From the NCBI RefSeq assembly GCF_021390155.1, contig NZ_CP089985.1:4041001-4105000 (forward strand): 64,000 bases of DNA. The letters are read 5' to 3'. The notes below the pieces were generated by a model, which was not told the origin of the DNA, ran no database searches, and saw only the letters and a program-made list of their open reading frames with translations. Positions 8,021 to 17,028 of this stretch are shown in pieces (within the stretch, counting starts at the first letter, position 1; each line of letters opens with the position of its first letter). This DNA is from Pseudomonas sp. HN11. GTDB taxonomy: Bacteria; Pseudomonadota; Gammaproteobacteria; Pseudomonadales; Pseudomonadaceae. Made by a program: the position numbers and the translations under genes.

Positions 8021-9106
8021 ATGCTTAAATTTGAAAACGTGACTAAACATCACGCAGGCAAAAGTGCGCCTGCAGTAAGTGGTTTGAACCTCCTTGTCGA
8101 ACAAGGCGAGTTGTGTGTGTTTGTTGGTCCAAGTGGTTGTGGCAAATCTACCATTCTTCGGATGATCAACAGGCTTGACACACTGGACAGCGGGCGGATC
8201 AGCATTAATGGTGTGGATACGCAAGAGACAGATATCGTGACTCTTCGCCGTCATGTCGGATTCATGATGCAAAAAGCCGCGCTTTTTCCGCATAAAACTG
8301 TAGAAGAAAACATTAGTGCTGTCCCTCGGTTGCTCAAGTGGGACACGGGGCGAGTTGCTGCTCGAGTCGCCGAGCTTATGACCCTTGTTGACTTGCCGGC
8401 AGAGCTCTTGACGCGTTACCCGAATCAGCTTTCGGGTGGGCAACAAAGCCGAGTCGCTTTGGCTCGGGCACTGGCGTCAGATCCTCCTATTATTCTGATG
8501 GATGAACCGTTTGGGGCTCTTGATCCGCTAACGAGAGAACGACTGCAGGATGAGCTCATCTCACTTCACAAACGACTGCGAAAGACCATCATCCTAGTCA
8601 CACATGACATGGAAGAAGCGATCAAGCTAGGTCAAAGAATTGCAGTGTTTGAAGATCAAGGCAAGCTGGTCCAGTTCGATTCGCCCGAAAACATCCTGGC
8701 CCGTCCCGAGAATGACTTCGTACGGCAGTTTGTGGGCAACGATCCATCGCTTAAGCGACTGGCATTGATGAAAGTCTCAGAGCTTAACGCGCTTGAAGAT
8801 ATTCAGGGGATGGAAATCGCCTCGTTGGTCAACTCAAACCTCTACGGTCATGGTGAGACAGCATTCAAACTGGTAATCAACAACAATCGCGAGCCCGTTC
8901 GCTGGATCAGCGAAACGGAAGCGCCCCCCCCTAAATTGACTTTGGTTTGCGGCACGAATTCTTTGCAAACCGCATTACTTGAAATCCTGAATTCGCCGTC
9001 GGGAGTCGCTGTTCAGGTCGACGATCACGGCAGGTTCAAACGCTGTATTTCCATGGCAGAACTGCACGCCGCGTTGCAGCAAAATCGCAAGGATTGCGCT
9101 CAATGA
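8021..9106 (+). CDS. Osmoprotectant-type ABC importer, ATPase subunit
   Basis: A 361-residue ABC ATPase of the OpuCA / ProV / YehX (OsmV) class. Walker A (GPSGCGKST, about residue 38), the Q-loop, the signature LSGGQQSRVALARALA and Walker B (IILMDEPFGALD) are all present. About 100 residues after the ATPase domain resemble the regulatory extension seen in this class. It overlaps the next gene by ATGA, so ATPase, two permeases and binding protein form one operon, unusually closed by an FMN monooxygenase. The usual substrates of the class are glycine betaine, choline and related compounds; the enzyme at the end hints at another, possibly organosulfur or aminated, ligand. Confidence 0.92.
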   Translation: MLKFENVTKHHAGKSAPAVSGLNLLVEQGELCVFVGPSGCGKSTILRMINRLDTLDSGRISINGVDTQETDIVTLRRHVGFMMQKAALFPHKTVEENISAVPRLLKWDTGRVAARVAELMTLVDLPAELLTRYPNQLSGGQQSRVALARALASDPPIILMDEPFGALDPLTRERLQDELISLHKRLRKTIILVTHDMEEAIKLGQRIAVFEDQGKLVQFDSPENILARPENDFVRQFVGNDPSLKRLALMKVSELNALEDIQGMEIASLVNSNLYGHGETAFKLVINNNREPVRWISETEAPPPKLTLVCGTNSLQTALLEILNSPSGVAVQVDDHGRFKRCISMAELHAALQQNRKDCAQ

Positions 9107-9732
9107 TTGATACCGCATGGGTCTACGAGAACGGCTGGCAAATTCTGATGTTGCTCATGGATCATTTTCAGCTGGTGGGCTTATCTCTATTCATTGGAGC
9201 AGTCGCCACTGCGCTGATGGTTCTGATGGTCTTATGGCAGCCATCCCTTTCCCGCCCTCTGATCTACATAAGCGGCGTGTTGTTTACCATCCCGTCGCTT
9301 GCGCTATTCATCCTGTTGATGCCGCTGACCGGGCTTTCCAAAACAACCTCGATCATCGGACTCAGCGCTTACTCGCTGCTGATCATTTTACAGAACGCGT
9401 TAGCAGGGTTCGACAACGCCCCAGCTGAGATTTTGGAGGAAGCTCGAGCGTTGGGCTATACGCGTTTTCAACGCTTCGTTTCAGTTGAATTGCCCTTGGC
9501 CATGCCTACCATTGTTGCTGGCCTCCGAACGACCGCCGTCACGTTAATAGGCATGGTCACCGTCACCGCAGTTATAGGCCAGGGCGGTCTTGGACAGTTG
9601 TTTATCACTGGTCTGACGCTGGACTTTTCCACTCCAGTCATCGTCAGTTTGATTCTGACCGTTGCCGTTGCGCTGTTTTTTGATTTCGCATTTTACATCG
9701 CTGAAAAATATCTTTTCCCATGGGAGCGGTAA
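9103..9732 (+). CDS. Osmoprotectant-type ABC importer, permease 1
   Basis: A 209-residue membrane permease of the BPD-transport family with five to six hydrophobic segments. It has the EAA-loop region that contacts the ATPase (EILEEARALGYTRFQRF). I use the ATG at 9103, which overlaps the ATPase stop as ATGA, rather than a TTG nine bases earlier. Its stop TAA shares a base with the start of the second permease. This corresponds to the YehW / OpuCB type. Confidence 0.92.
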   Translation: MIDTAWVYENGWQILMLLMDHFQLVGLSLFIGAVATALMVLMVLWQPSLSRPLIYISGVLFTIPSLALFILLMPLTGLSKTTSIIGLSAYSLLIILQNALAGFDNAPAEILEEARALGYTRFQRFVSVELPLAMPTIVAGLRTTAVTLIGMVTVTAVIGQGGLGQLFITGLTLDFSTPVIVSLILTVAVALFFDFAFYIAEKYLFPWER

Positions 9733-10415
9733 TGGACGCCGTTAGTAAGGTGTTGGTGTGGTTCGCGAACCCAGTCAATTGGATGGGTGCTGACGGGATA
9801 CTCACTCGTCTAACCGAACACTTTTATTTTGTAGGAGTGAGCTTTGCTCTCGCGGTGGCGGTGGCCTTTCCATTTGGAGTGCTGATTGCCAAGCAAAAAT
9901 CGGCAGCACAAATCGCGATGGCCGCGTTTAACGTCGGGCGTGCGCTGCCCGCGCTGGGCGTGATCATTCTAGCGATCATGGTCGTTGGCTACGATTCCAG
10001 CACGGTCATCTTGGCGCTCACTTTGACGAGCATTCCTCCTATCCTGACGAACACCATCGTCGGTATCGCCCAGGTCGACTCCGCATTAACAAGCGCGGCT
10101 GCTGCCATGGGTATGCAGCGCTGCCAAACATTTTTGCAGCTAGAACTGCCGATGGCCTTCCCCGCAATCTTCGCAGGATTTCGTACCGCCCTGGTCCAAC
10201 TTGTCGCCACCGCAACCATCGCCGCCTATGCGGGCTTTGGAGGATTGGGCCGTTTTTTGATTGACGGCCTAGGCCGTAACGACACAACACAAATTATTGC
10301 AGGCGCAGTGGTTGTTTCGACCGTTGCCTTCAGCTGCGAGTGGTTAAGTTCTCGTGTCGAGCAAGTCATCAGGAGACGGCTAAGGCCCGGCGAAAACCTC
10401 AAGCAACTGGCTTGA
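9732..10415 (+). CDS. Osmoprotectant-type ABC importer, permease 2
   Basis: A 227-residue second permease with the same fold and an EAA-like loop (ALTSAAAAMGMQRCQTF). The ATG at 9732 overlaps the previous stop as TAATG and has GGGAG five bases ahead, so I prefer it over the ATG at 9720. It forms the heterodimeric channel with permease 1. Confidence 0.9.
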   Translation: MDAVSKVLVWFANPVNWMGADGILTRLTEHFYFVGVSFALAVAVAFPFGVLIAKQKSAAQIAMAAFNVGRALPALGVIILAIMVVGYDSSTVILALTLTSIPPILTNTIVGIAQVDSALTSAAAAMGMQRCQTFLQLELPMAFPAIFAGFRTALVQLVATATIAAYAGFGGLGRFLIDGLGRNDTTQIIAGAVVVSTVAFSCEWLSSRVEQVIRRRLRPGENLKQLA

Positions 10416-10463
10416 CCGCCACCCTGGCATCAGCAAAACCCAATCATCATCATGGAGCAGGAA

Positions 10464-11375
10464 ATGGTCACTCAAAACTGTACGTATCATGGACGCTGGG
10501 CGCGTGCTGCCCTCCCCTTCATGCTGGGTCTCAGTACACTCTTTATGGATGTGGTGGCCAACGCCGCCTCTATAACTGTCGGCGGCGCAAACTTCTCTGA
10601 ACAGTCTGTCCTTGCGAACATCTATGCCTCGGCGCTTCGTAAAGAAGGCATCGACGCGAGCACTCGCTTGAATCTGGGTAATCGACAGATCATTTCCAAA
10701 GCTCTGGAAAATAGCGACGTAGATGTGGTTCCTGAATACATTGGTGCGCTACTTAGCTTCTACGACAGCAAGAGTGCGTTCACGGACCAGAAAGTCATCC
10801 TTGATGCGTTGAAGGCGACGCTGCCGAAGGATCTCAAGCTGCTCGATTCATCGTCTGCGGGATCAATAACTGCGTGGGCTGTTACGAAAAAGACCGCAGA
10901 AAAATACAATTTGTCGACTTTGTCTGACCTCGCAAGAGTGTCCGATCAACTCGTGCTGGGTGGCCCGCCTGAAGTCGCCACCTCTGCCTTGGGTGCCCCA
11001 GGATTGAAGGCGGTTTATGGAATCAACTTCAAGTCGATCAAATCCCTTGATGTAGGTGGGCCTCTTTCTCGACTTGCCTTGAACTCTGGCACCGTTGACG
11101 TAACCACTGTTGTGTCCACGCAAGGCGTTTTGGCGAAAGAAGGATGGGTGGTACTCAAGGATGATAAGCACCAGCAGCCCCTGCAAAACATCACTCCGCT
11201 GATTCGAAAAGCGGTGGCCACTCCGGATGTCACCCGGGTGCTTAATAAGGTATCCGCTGCGTTGAATGACGATGAGTTGAAAGAGCTGAATCGTCTGGTC
11301 GAAATCGATCACAAGGATCCGGCAAAAGTGGCAGACCAATGGGTGGCGGAGCATGTACCTGCTTTCTCAGGCTAG
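10464..11375 (+). CDS. Osmoprotectant-type ABC importer, periplasmic binding protein
   Basis: A 303-residue binding protein of the OpuAC / YehZ (OsmF) type. A signal peptide of about 30 residues ends in NAA, followed by ITVGGANFSEQ, the usual first strand of this family, then the VDVVPEYIG region of the ligand-binding lobe. The ATG at 10464 has GGAG six bases upstream; an ATG at 10452 does not. It sits 48 bp after permease 2 and 51 bp before the monooxygenase start, all on one strand. Confidence 0.92.
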   Translation: MVTQNCTYHGRWARAALPFMLGLSTLFMDVVANAASITVGGANFSEQSVLANIYASALRKEGIDASTRLNLGNRQIISKALENSDVDVVPEYIGALLSFYDSKSAFTDQKVILDALKATLPKDLKLLDSSSAGSITAWAVTKKTAEKYNLSTLSDLARVSDQLVLGGPPEVATSALGAPGLKAVYGINFKSIKSLDVGGPLSRLALNSGTVDVTTVVSTQGVLAKEGWVVLKDDKHQQPLQNITPLIRKAVATPDVTRVLNKVSAALNDDELKELNRLVEIDHKDPAKVADQWVAEHVPAFSG

Positions 11376-11426
11376 GCCCTTGTGCTCCCCGAAACGGCCA
11401 ACAGTAGAAGCCAACAGGAGACCGTG

Positions 11427-12767
11427 ATGTCGCGAAACAACATGTCGCTCAGCCTTTTTTTCTTTAATCCGCAGGGAGACTATCGATTCTCATGGCGTCA
11501 CCCCGACGCCCCCGAACAAGAGATCTTCGGACTGCCTTTTTACGTTAAGCTTGTCCAGCAGGCGGAGGCGGCGAAATTCGATGCCGTGTTTATTGCTGAT
11601 CATGTAGCGGTCTGGGACGCGGCGACCAGCGGTTTGAAGCACTACGCTAATGCGCGTCTGGAGCCGCTAACCCTCATCTCCGCACTGTCTGCAGTCACCC
11701 AATCCATCGGGCTGATGGCTACAGCATCCACGTCCTACAATGAACCCTACAATCTGGCGCGCTATTTTGCTTCTCTGGACCACCTGAGCAACGGGCGTGT
11801 TGCTTGGAATATTGTTACGTCCTGGCTGGAAGAAGAAGCTGCAAACTACGGTGCAATGGGCATGGCAAAGCACAGTGATCGTTATGCCCGTGCTACAGAG
11901 TTCATCACGGTGACCAAGCGGCTCTGGGACTCGTGGGAAGATGATGCCTTGCTTTTTGACAAGGCCACTGGTGCTTTTGCAGACCCTGAAAAAATACACA
12001 CGTTGAACCATGTAGGAGAGGAGTTCAGTGTTCGCGGACCACTGAACGTTCCCCGCTCTCCTCAAGGCTATCCTGTGCTTGCTCAAGCAGGATCCTCCGA
12101 GGCGGGGAAAAATCTCGCTGCGGCCCACGCCGATTTCCATTTCTGCTTGCTCAAAACCGTGGAAGAAGGACTTTCATACAGAGCTGACTTCAACCGGCGG
12201 CTAGCCTCTAATGGCCGTCTTCCCTCCGACTTTAAAATCATCGCCGGGGTGTTACCGGTCGTACTCGTTGATGAAACCGAAGCCGATCGTCGCCAAGCAT
12301 TGGTCGACAGTCTGATCATTGATGAGTTGGCAATAGATCTTGTGTCAAGTTACACCCGAATTGATCTGAGCGGATTGTCGCCAGATGAACCATTGCCGCC
12401 GCTGCCTGATAGCGCCGATTTTGATGGCATCCGAACTGAACTCGAGTTGATCAGACAATATGACTCGACGCTCACCATACGAGAGCTCGGACGTCGCCTG
12501 GTCAACAGCTCCAACACATGGTTAGTCATTGGGACTGCTGAGCACGTCGCCGCACAACTATCGGAGCTCTACGAAGCAGGTGCCGTCGACGGCTACAACC
12601 TGATGTTCCCTCTCCTGCCAAACGACTTCGATCGATTCACAGAGAGTGTTGTGCCTCTGTTGCAAGCACGTGGCGTGTTTCGGACAGAGTATGAGCCAGG
12701 GACGCTCAGGGATCGGTTGGGTTTGAAAAGGCCGCCGAACAGTTTCTTGGCTCAGACCGCTGATTAA
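11427..12767 (+). CDS. FMN-dependent monooxygenase, NtaA/SnaA/DszA type (LLM class)
   Basis: A 446-residue luciferase-like flavin monooxygenase of the NtaA/SnaA/DszA group, which uses FMNH2 from a separate reductase to oxidise aminopolycarboxylates, sulfones and related substrates. Typical landmarks are present: the TIM-barrel start (SLSLFFFNPQGDY), FDAVFIADH, the NIVTS stretch, and PVLAQAGSSEAGK near residue 220. The ATG at 11427 follows AGGAG; an earlier in-frame start at 11382 lacks one. As last gene of the importer operon it probably processes what the importer brings in. Its flavin reductase is not encoded nearby. Confidence 0.9.
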   Translation: MSRNNMSLSLFFFNPQGDYRFSWRHPDAPEQEIFGLPFYVKLVQQAEAAKFDAVFIADHVAVWDAATSGLKHYANARLEPLTLISALSAVTQSIGLMATASTSYNEPYNLARYFASLDHLSNGRVAWNIVTSWLEEEAANYGAMGMAKHSDRYARATEFITVTKRLWDSWEDDALLFDKATGAFADPEKIHTLNHVGEEFSVRGPLNVPRSPQGYPVLAQAGSSEAGKNLAAAHADFHFCLLKTVEEGLSYRADFNRRLASNGRLPSDFKIIAGVLPVVLVDETEADRRQALVDSLIIDELAIDLVSSYTRIDLSGLSPDEPLPPLPDSADFDGIRTELELIRQYDSTLTIRELGRRLVNSSNTWLVIGTAEHVAAQLSELYEAGAVDGYNLMFPLLPNDFDRFTESVVPLLQARGVFRTEYEPGTLRDRLGLKRPPNSFLAQTAD

Positions 12768-12823
12768 AAGGGTATCGGTTACGATCCGTCCCTTGCAGCC
12801 GGTGCAGCCAATCCGGAAAAATC

Positions 12824-12854
12824 GCGCCTTCTCATGGACGCAAGGCGCCCTTTT
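12824..12854 (+). terminator. Terminator of the importer-monooxygenase operon
   Basis: Arms GCGCCTT (12824-12830) and AAGGCGC (12842-12848) form a hairpin with an 11-nt loop followed by CCTTTTC, 57 bp after the monooxygenase stop. The T-tract is short. Confidence 0.5.
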
Positions 12855-13041
12855 CAGCTGATGATGCGTTGGCCGATTGGATGAAGCGCCCCTTCAAAGG
12901 GCAGGCACGGCAGTTGTCACCTCCGCGTGCGACCATTATTAGTGAATACAAACGATTGGTCCTGGCCGTCTATGGACAACTGCCTTAGGAAGCGACTCCT
13001 TCGAGATACAAGGGTTTAAACCACTGGAGGCTTCATCAAAC

Positions 13042-13563
13042 ATGAATAACGAGATCACTGGCTTACCCGATCTGTTGGTACCAGGACTGACCGTTGTTTT
13101 CTGCGGCTTGAATCCAGGTTTGGAATCGGCGTTTGAGCAGAAGCCATTCTTCAATCGTAGCAATCGATTCTGGCGAACATTGTTTCTATCGGGATTCACC
13201 ACAGTAGAGATCAATCCCGGTGACCATGCTCGTATTCTGCAATTCAGTTGCGGCATGACTACGGCAGTGCAAAGAGCGACATCGTCGGCTCAAGCCGTAA
13301 GCGTTGAGGAATACCGCAGCGCAGCGCAGGCTCTCGAAGCCAAAATTTTGCAGTGCAGCCCCAAATACATAGCATTTCTAGGCAAATCGGCTTATGCGGC
13401 AATCACGGAACAGCGTAATGTCGCTTGGGGTCTGCAACCTAACTCTTTTGGTGGTGCTCAGGTCTGGGTGCTGCCCAATCCAAGCGGCCGAAATCGGTCT
13501 TTTACACTGAGCCGTCTGGTAGAGGCCTACCAGTTGCTTCGTCTTGCTGCGCTAGAAAACTAA
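13042..13563 (+). CDS. mug: G/U mismatch-specific DNA glycosylase
   Basis: A 173-residue homologue of E. coli Mug. It keeps the catalytic-loop GLNPG (Asn24), the wedge-region NRFW, the CGMTT strand and the late NPSGRNR motif. It removes uracil, ethenocytosine and similar lesions opposite guanine as the first step of base excision repair. It is full length and stands alone on the + strand. Together with ogt, alkA and the Pol II-like enzyme it adds to a DNA-repair theme in this cargo. Confidence 0.93.
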   Translation: MNNEITGLPDLLVPGLTVVFCGLNPGLESAFEQKPFFNRSNRFWRTLFLSGFTTVEINPGDHARILQFSCGMTTAVQRATSSAQAVSVEEYRSAAQALEAKILQCSPKYIAFLGKSAYAAITEQRNVAWGLQPNSFGGAQVWVLPNPSGRNRSFTLSRLVEAYQLLRLAALEN

Positions 13564-13606
13564 CGCTCATAGCTGAGCCCCAAGCAAACGAAAGCATAGA
13601 TATTAT

Positions 13607-14692
13607 TTAGACATTTCGAACATCCGAGGTGGCCACTACCTGGTTGACGCCGTATCCCGTCTGACCATCAGAAGCTGCGATCAAGTTTTCAACGGCCAGA
13701 ACGAGATCTGCGTGCAATGCTTGTCGTCCATCTCGGAAGTAGCGCATCACCGCGCCCGCAACGACATCTGCAATCTGCAAACCAATACCCTCATGCGACT
13801 GCGCAAAGGCGAACGCCGCAGTCTCTTTGAACAAAAAATTGGAGCGTGGTGTGTAGGGTCGGTCACCATTTTTGCCGATTTTCTCTGCTGCCAACTTACT
13901 CGACTGTAAGATCTCGTCGAGCTCCAGCTGCTGATCATGGACGATGTGGATTCCTTGAAGCTTTTGTCCGAAATAAAGGTTCAGCCGTGCGTAGATGTTG
14001 GTGAAGGAGGTTAGGTTGGGGAGCATCCAAACGCGCTTGCTTCGTTTGTTGAGATCTGGAGGCGGTAAAAACTGAAGATAGACAGTCGAATTTATTCTCT
14101 TAAGCGCCAACAACTCAGAACGGGCTCCCGTTACCGTCATGCATAAACCCTGGGCCATATCTCGACTGCTTGGGTTACCAAGGAGATTTTTTCCCAGGTC
14201 CTCAAGCAGGTCGAAAGATCGCATGACCAGCGCCTCTGAAGGATTGAGGCATGCCTCTACAAATGTCTCCAGAATTTCATCGGTGACCACCTCATTTAAA
14301 AAATCCGCCAGGGCGTTTCTGAGGAAAGCCAATGGTGGCCCCTCCGCGAACCCCATGCACGGCGCCAGCAGATGAAAGCCTGTGATATGCACACAAATAA
14401 AATATCGCTTATCCACGACCTCGACGAAAATCGGAGTCGCAATGGACTGGAGGTAATCGATTACTTGAGCGACAAAAATGGGCTTGCTGTTGAGCGATTT
14501 TGACTTCAACTCACCGGCTGGAATTCTGTGCTGCTCACGCAATTCCGAGATCCGAGTCGCCACAGCACCCTCATCGCTCAAACCTATCGCTGCCAACGAG
14601 AAAAAAGGTTGGTCTTTGAAATCGAACCCTTCGCCACTGTTGACTACGTCTCCGCTGTGACCACTTTCATCCAAATAGAACGTCATGGACAT
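13607..14692 (-). CDS. DUF3800-family protein
   Basis: A 361-residue protein opening with MSMTFYLDESGHSGD, the characteristic acidic start of DUF3800 proteins, which are thought to have an RNase H-like fold. A second acidic patch near the C-terminus (LQIADVVAGAVMRYFRD) matches the conserved QIADLVAG-type motif. I use the ATG at 14692 (AGGAAAGG upstream) rather than a start eight codons earlier. The family is common on mobile elements and near defence genes. Its activity is not established. Confidence 0.82.
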   Translation of the reverse strand: MSMTFYLDESGHSGDVVNSGEGFDFKDQPFFSLAAIGLSDEGAVATRISELREQHRIPAGELKSKSLNSKPIFVAQVIDYLQSIATPIFVEVVDKRYFICVHITGFHLLAPCMGFAEGPPLAFLRNALADFLNEVVTDEILETFVEACLNPSEALVMRSFDLLEDLGKNLLGNPSSRDMAQGLCMTVTGARSELLALKRINSTVYLQFLPPPDLNKRSKRVWMLPNLTSFTNIYARLNLYFGQKLQGIHIVHDQQLELDEILQSSKLAAEKIGKNGDRPYTPRSNFLFKETAAFAFAQSHEGIGLQIADVVAGAVMRYFRDGRQALHADLVLAVENLIAASDGQTGYGVNQVVATSDVRNV

Positions 14693-14793
14693 AAGCACCT
14701 TTCCTCGTATTGGCAAACCGGCTGCAAGTTACAGAACGTTCCACCCCACGCAATCCAAGAGGCTTTGTGTAGAAGGGGTCCATCCTCAAGCTG

Positions 14794-15414
14794 TTAATCA
14801 ACCATTTCCTCAGTATTTTTTGCCGGAAGCTTCGTCTGTACCTCGCTAGAAAGCGTCGCCAAATGTTTTTTGGCCACGTCCAAAATCTGAAGCGAAAATC
14901 CCGGTTCGTCGATTATTCGTGACATGGTGACAGCTCCGATCATTGACGACAGAGTGAAGGTTGCATTGTCTCTCGCCGTGATCCCTCCGTCTGGGTGAAT
15001 CCTTGTGGCGATTACGTCGATTAATTCTTGAAATCCCTGTGATACAGCTCGACGCGTGTCCATGTCGGCGCGCGCCAACTCACTACCAATCGCAACCAGA
15101 GGACATCCACCAGGACATTCTTCGTGGTATTCATCTGATAAGAAATTTTCCAGGTGCTTTAAAAAAGCCTCGTTTCCTCCTCCGATCGCAGCCTCTGCCG
15201 AGTCGACAATCGCATTCATGCTCGCTGCACATGCTTCAGCGACCAGCTCCTCCTTGGATGAAAAATGCCTGTAAAACCCTCCGTGCGTTAACCCCACCCT
15301 GGCCATGATCTCTGAAACCTTGGTGGCATGAATGCCGTTGCATTTAAAGGCCTCCGCTGCGACTTCGACGATCCGTCTGCGCGTTTTGGCAGTCTCTGAT
15401 TTTGACTTCTTCAT
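14794..15414 (-). CDS. TetR/AcrR-family repressor, divergent from RND pump (paralogue A1)
   Basis: A 206-residue TetR-type regulator. The N-terminal helix-turn-helix (residues about 10-55) contains AEIM/SEIMARVGLTHGGFYRHFSSKEELVAEA-like recognition elements, and the C-terminal ligand domain has the LGGCPLV-type stretch (PGGCPLVAIGSELARAD). It is closely similar to two other regulators in the window at 37644-38243 and 48595-49209. It is divergently placed from the RND efflux operon and very probably represses that operon and itself. On the minus strand a TTGACA (15528-15523) has TAGATGATG-type motifs on both sides, fitting autoregulation. Inducer unknown. Confidence 0.92.
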   Translation of the reverse strand: MKKSKSETAKTRRRIVEVAAEAFKCNGIHATKVSEIMARVGLTHGGFYRHFSSKEELVAEACAASMNAIVDSAEAAIGGGNEAFLKHLENFLSDEYHEECPGGCPLVAIGSELARADMDTRRAVSQGFQELIDVIATRIHPDGGITARDNATFTLSSMIGAVTMSRIIDEPGFSLQILDVAKKHLATLSSEVQTKLPAKNTEEMVD

Positions 15415-15490
15415 TCACCTCATCCTCCTGGCCTCGAGTCGCGGCTAATCGCTTCGGCGTAATCCGCGCAGGAGGTCTGTATCAATTCAT

Positions 15491-15539
15491 TAGATGATGA
15501 CTATTTCCTAAATTAGCTATAGTGTCAATCAATCATCTA
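15491..15539. promoter_or_regulatory. tetR promoter flanked by inverted TAGATGAT motifs
   Basis: TAGATGATG at 15491-15499 and its inverse ATCATCTA at 15532-15539 flank a minus-strand TTGACA at 15528-15523 that points toward the tetR gene. The layout suits autorepression by the TetR protein. Confidence 0.5.
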
Positions 15540-15578
15540 TATGATGGCCCCGTGCTCCGACCAAAGGAGCATCAGACG

Positions 15579-15620
15579 ATGAAAACGAAAAATCTGTGGC
15601 GTGGTGGCTTGACAGTTTAG
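15579..15620 (+). CDS. Possible 13-codon leader ORF upstream of RND operon
   Basis: ATG at 15579 with AGGAG nine bases upstream (15565-15569) opens a frame of 13 codons (MKTKNLWRGGLTV) ending at TAG 15618-15620. The frame runs through the predicted -35 element, and its stop lies in the spacer of the RND promoter. It could be a translated leader or the stub of a deleted gene. Confidence 0.25.
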   Translation: MKTKNLWRGGLTV

Positions 15621-15669
15621 ATGATCAGACTTAACTTAAAGCCAGATAGTGTTAACGCGTCATCTAAAC
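15609..15669 (+). promoter_or_regulatory. RND operon promoter with embedded operator
   Basis: TTGACA (15609-15614), a 17-bp spacer, then TAACTT (15632-15637). The spacer itself contains GTTTAGATGA (15615-15624), whose exact inverse TCATCTAAAC lies at 15660-15669. A repressor bound here would block RNA polymerase directly. The same arrangement recurs at 38434-38462. Confidence 0.55.
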
Positions 15670-15783
15670 CGGATTGGCGGCATCCGAACCGGGAAAACCC
15701 AGAGACCGTGTCGACGCATAGGGCAGCTTGGTTTTGATGTCCAGCGGGGCCGACACCTCCACGAAGCATAAGAGAGGCACACC

Positions 15784-17007
15784 ATGAAAACTGATATCTC
15801 CCGGCCCGACAGCAGCATGACAGGTGGCCGCGTACACAAATTAAACGGAAAATTTTGGGGTATCTCTGCTGCGGCAGCAGTGGCCCTGAGCGCAGCAGGT
15901 GCAATGGTTTTCAATAGCCAAGCCCCTACTGCGGCAGTCGCACCAATCATTCCGTCGGTGGGTGTCGCGACTCCAATACAACAGAACATTGCACCTCGAC
16001 TGGGTTTCCTGGGCCAATTTTCGGCTGTAAACAAAGTCGAATTGCGCGCACAGGTCGGTGGCACGCTCACTGAAATTCATTTCAAGGACGGTGACATCGT
16101 TCGTAAAGGTGATCTACTTTTCGTAATCGATCCGATTCCATATGAAATCAAATTCGCTCAGGCGACGGCGCAGCTGGCAAGCGCGAATGCTCGATTCGAC
16201 TTGGCGATTCGTGAGCTCGATCGCGCCGAAACCTTAAGGCGTAACGATGCTGGTAGCGTACAAAATGTGGATCAGCGTGCAGCTGAAAAACGGGCTGCAC
16301 AGGCAGCGGTGGACGAAGCCAAGGCATTGGTTCGTGACGCTAAGTTCGATCTTGATCATTGTCGCATCACCGCGCCGTTTACCGGACGCATCGGTACTCA
16401 TCAGGTGTCAGTAGGTAACTTGGTGGGAGGTAGCCGAGCAGCAACAAGCCCCACCACTTTGCTGACGACTTTGGTCTCCATGGATCCGATGTATTTGGAC
16501 TTTGACATGAGTGAGTCTGACTACATGGCGTTCATGCGTGGACGTGCAGATCAAAATAGCCTGGTGGGTGGAAACGTCGACATCTCATTGGCCGACGAAA
16601 AGACTTACAAACGCCGAGGCACACTCGACTTTGTCGACAACGCATTGGACCGTTCGAGCGGGACCATTCATGCACGCGCCACCGTCGCTAACCCAGACAT
16701 GCTGCTGACCCCAGGTGGATTTGCACGGGTACGCATGGACTACTCGACCGCAAGCCCTGCGCTGCTCGTCCCGGATGCTTCAGTGCTGCCCGATCAATCA
16801 AGTCACATCGTTCTGACTGTCGGCTCGGACAACAAAGTAGCACCAAAGATTGTGGAAGTTGGTGATGTTCGTGGTGGGTTGCGGGTTATCCGTTCAGGTC
16901 TTGCTCCGACCGATCGCGTCATCATCGATGGCATCCCGATTGCGGCGCCAGGCTCCACCGTTGACCCACAAAACAAACCCCTAAAATTTGTTTCCGACCA
17001 AGGCTAA
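15784..17007 (+). CDS. RND efflux periplasmic adaptor, MexE-like
   Basis: A 407-residue membrane-fusion protein. An N-terminal hydrophobic anchor (residues about 25-45) is followed by the lipoyl half-motif (LRAQVGGTLTEIHFKDGDIVRKGDLLF), a coiled-coil hairpin of about 60 residues, then the second lipoyl half (CRITAPFTGRIG) and the beta-barrel region. The LDFDMSESDY stretch is typical of the MexE / BpeE group. It links the inner-membrane pump to the outer-membrane channel. First gene of a three-gene efflux operon, with a TetR gene divergent. Confidence 0.93.
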   Translation: MKTDISRPDSSMTGGRVHKLNGKFWGISAAAAVALSAAGAMVFNSQAPTAAVAPIIPSVGVATPIQQNIAPRLGFLGQFSAVNKVELRAQVGGTLTEIHFKDGDIVRKGDLLFVIDPIPYEIKFAQATAQLASANARFDLAIRELDRAETLRRNDAGSVQNVDQRAAEKRAAQAAVDEAKALVRDAKFDLDHCRITAPFTGRIGTHQVSVGNLVGGSRAATSPTTLLTTLVSMDPMYLDFDMSESDYMAFMRGRADQNSLVGGNVDISLADEKTYKRRGTLDFVDNALDRSSGTIHARATVANPDMLLTPGGFARVRMDYSTASPALLVPDASVLPDQSSHIVLTVGSDNKVAPKIVEVGDVRGGLRVIRSGLAPTDRVIIDGIPIAAPGSTVDPQNKPLKFVSDQG

Positions 17008-17028
17008 GACGGATAAGGATGATTGATC

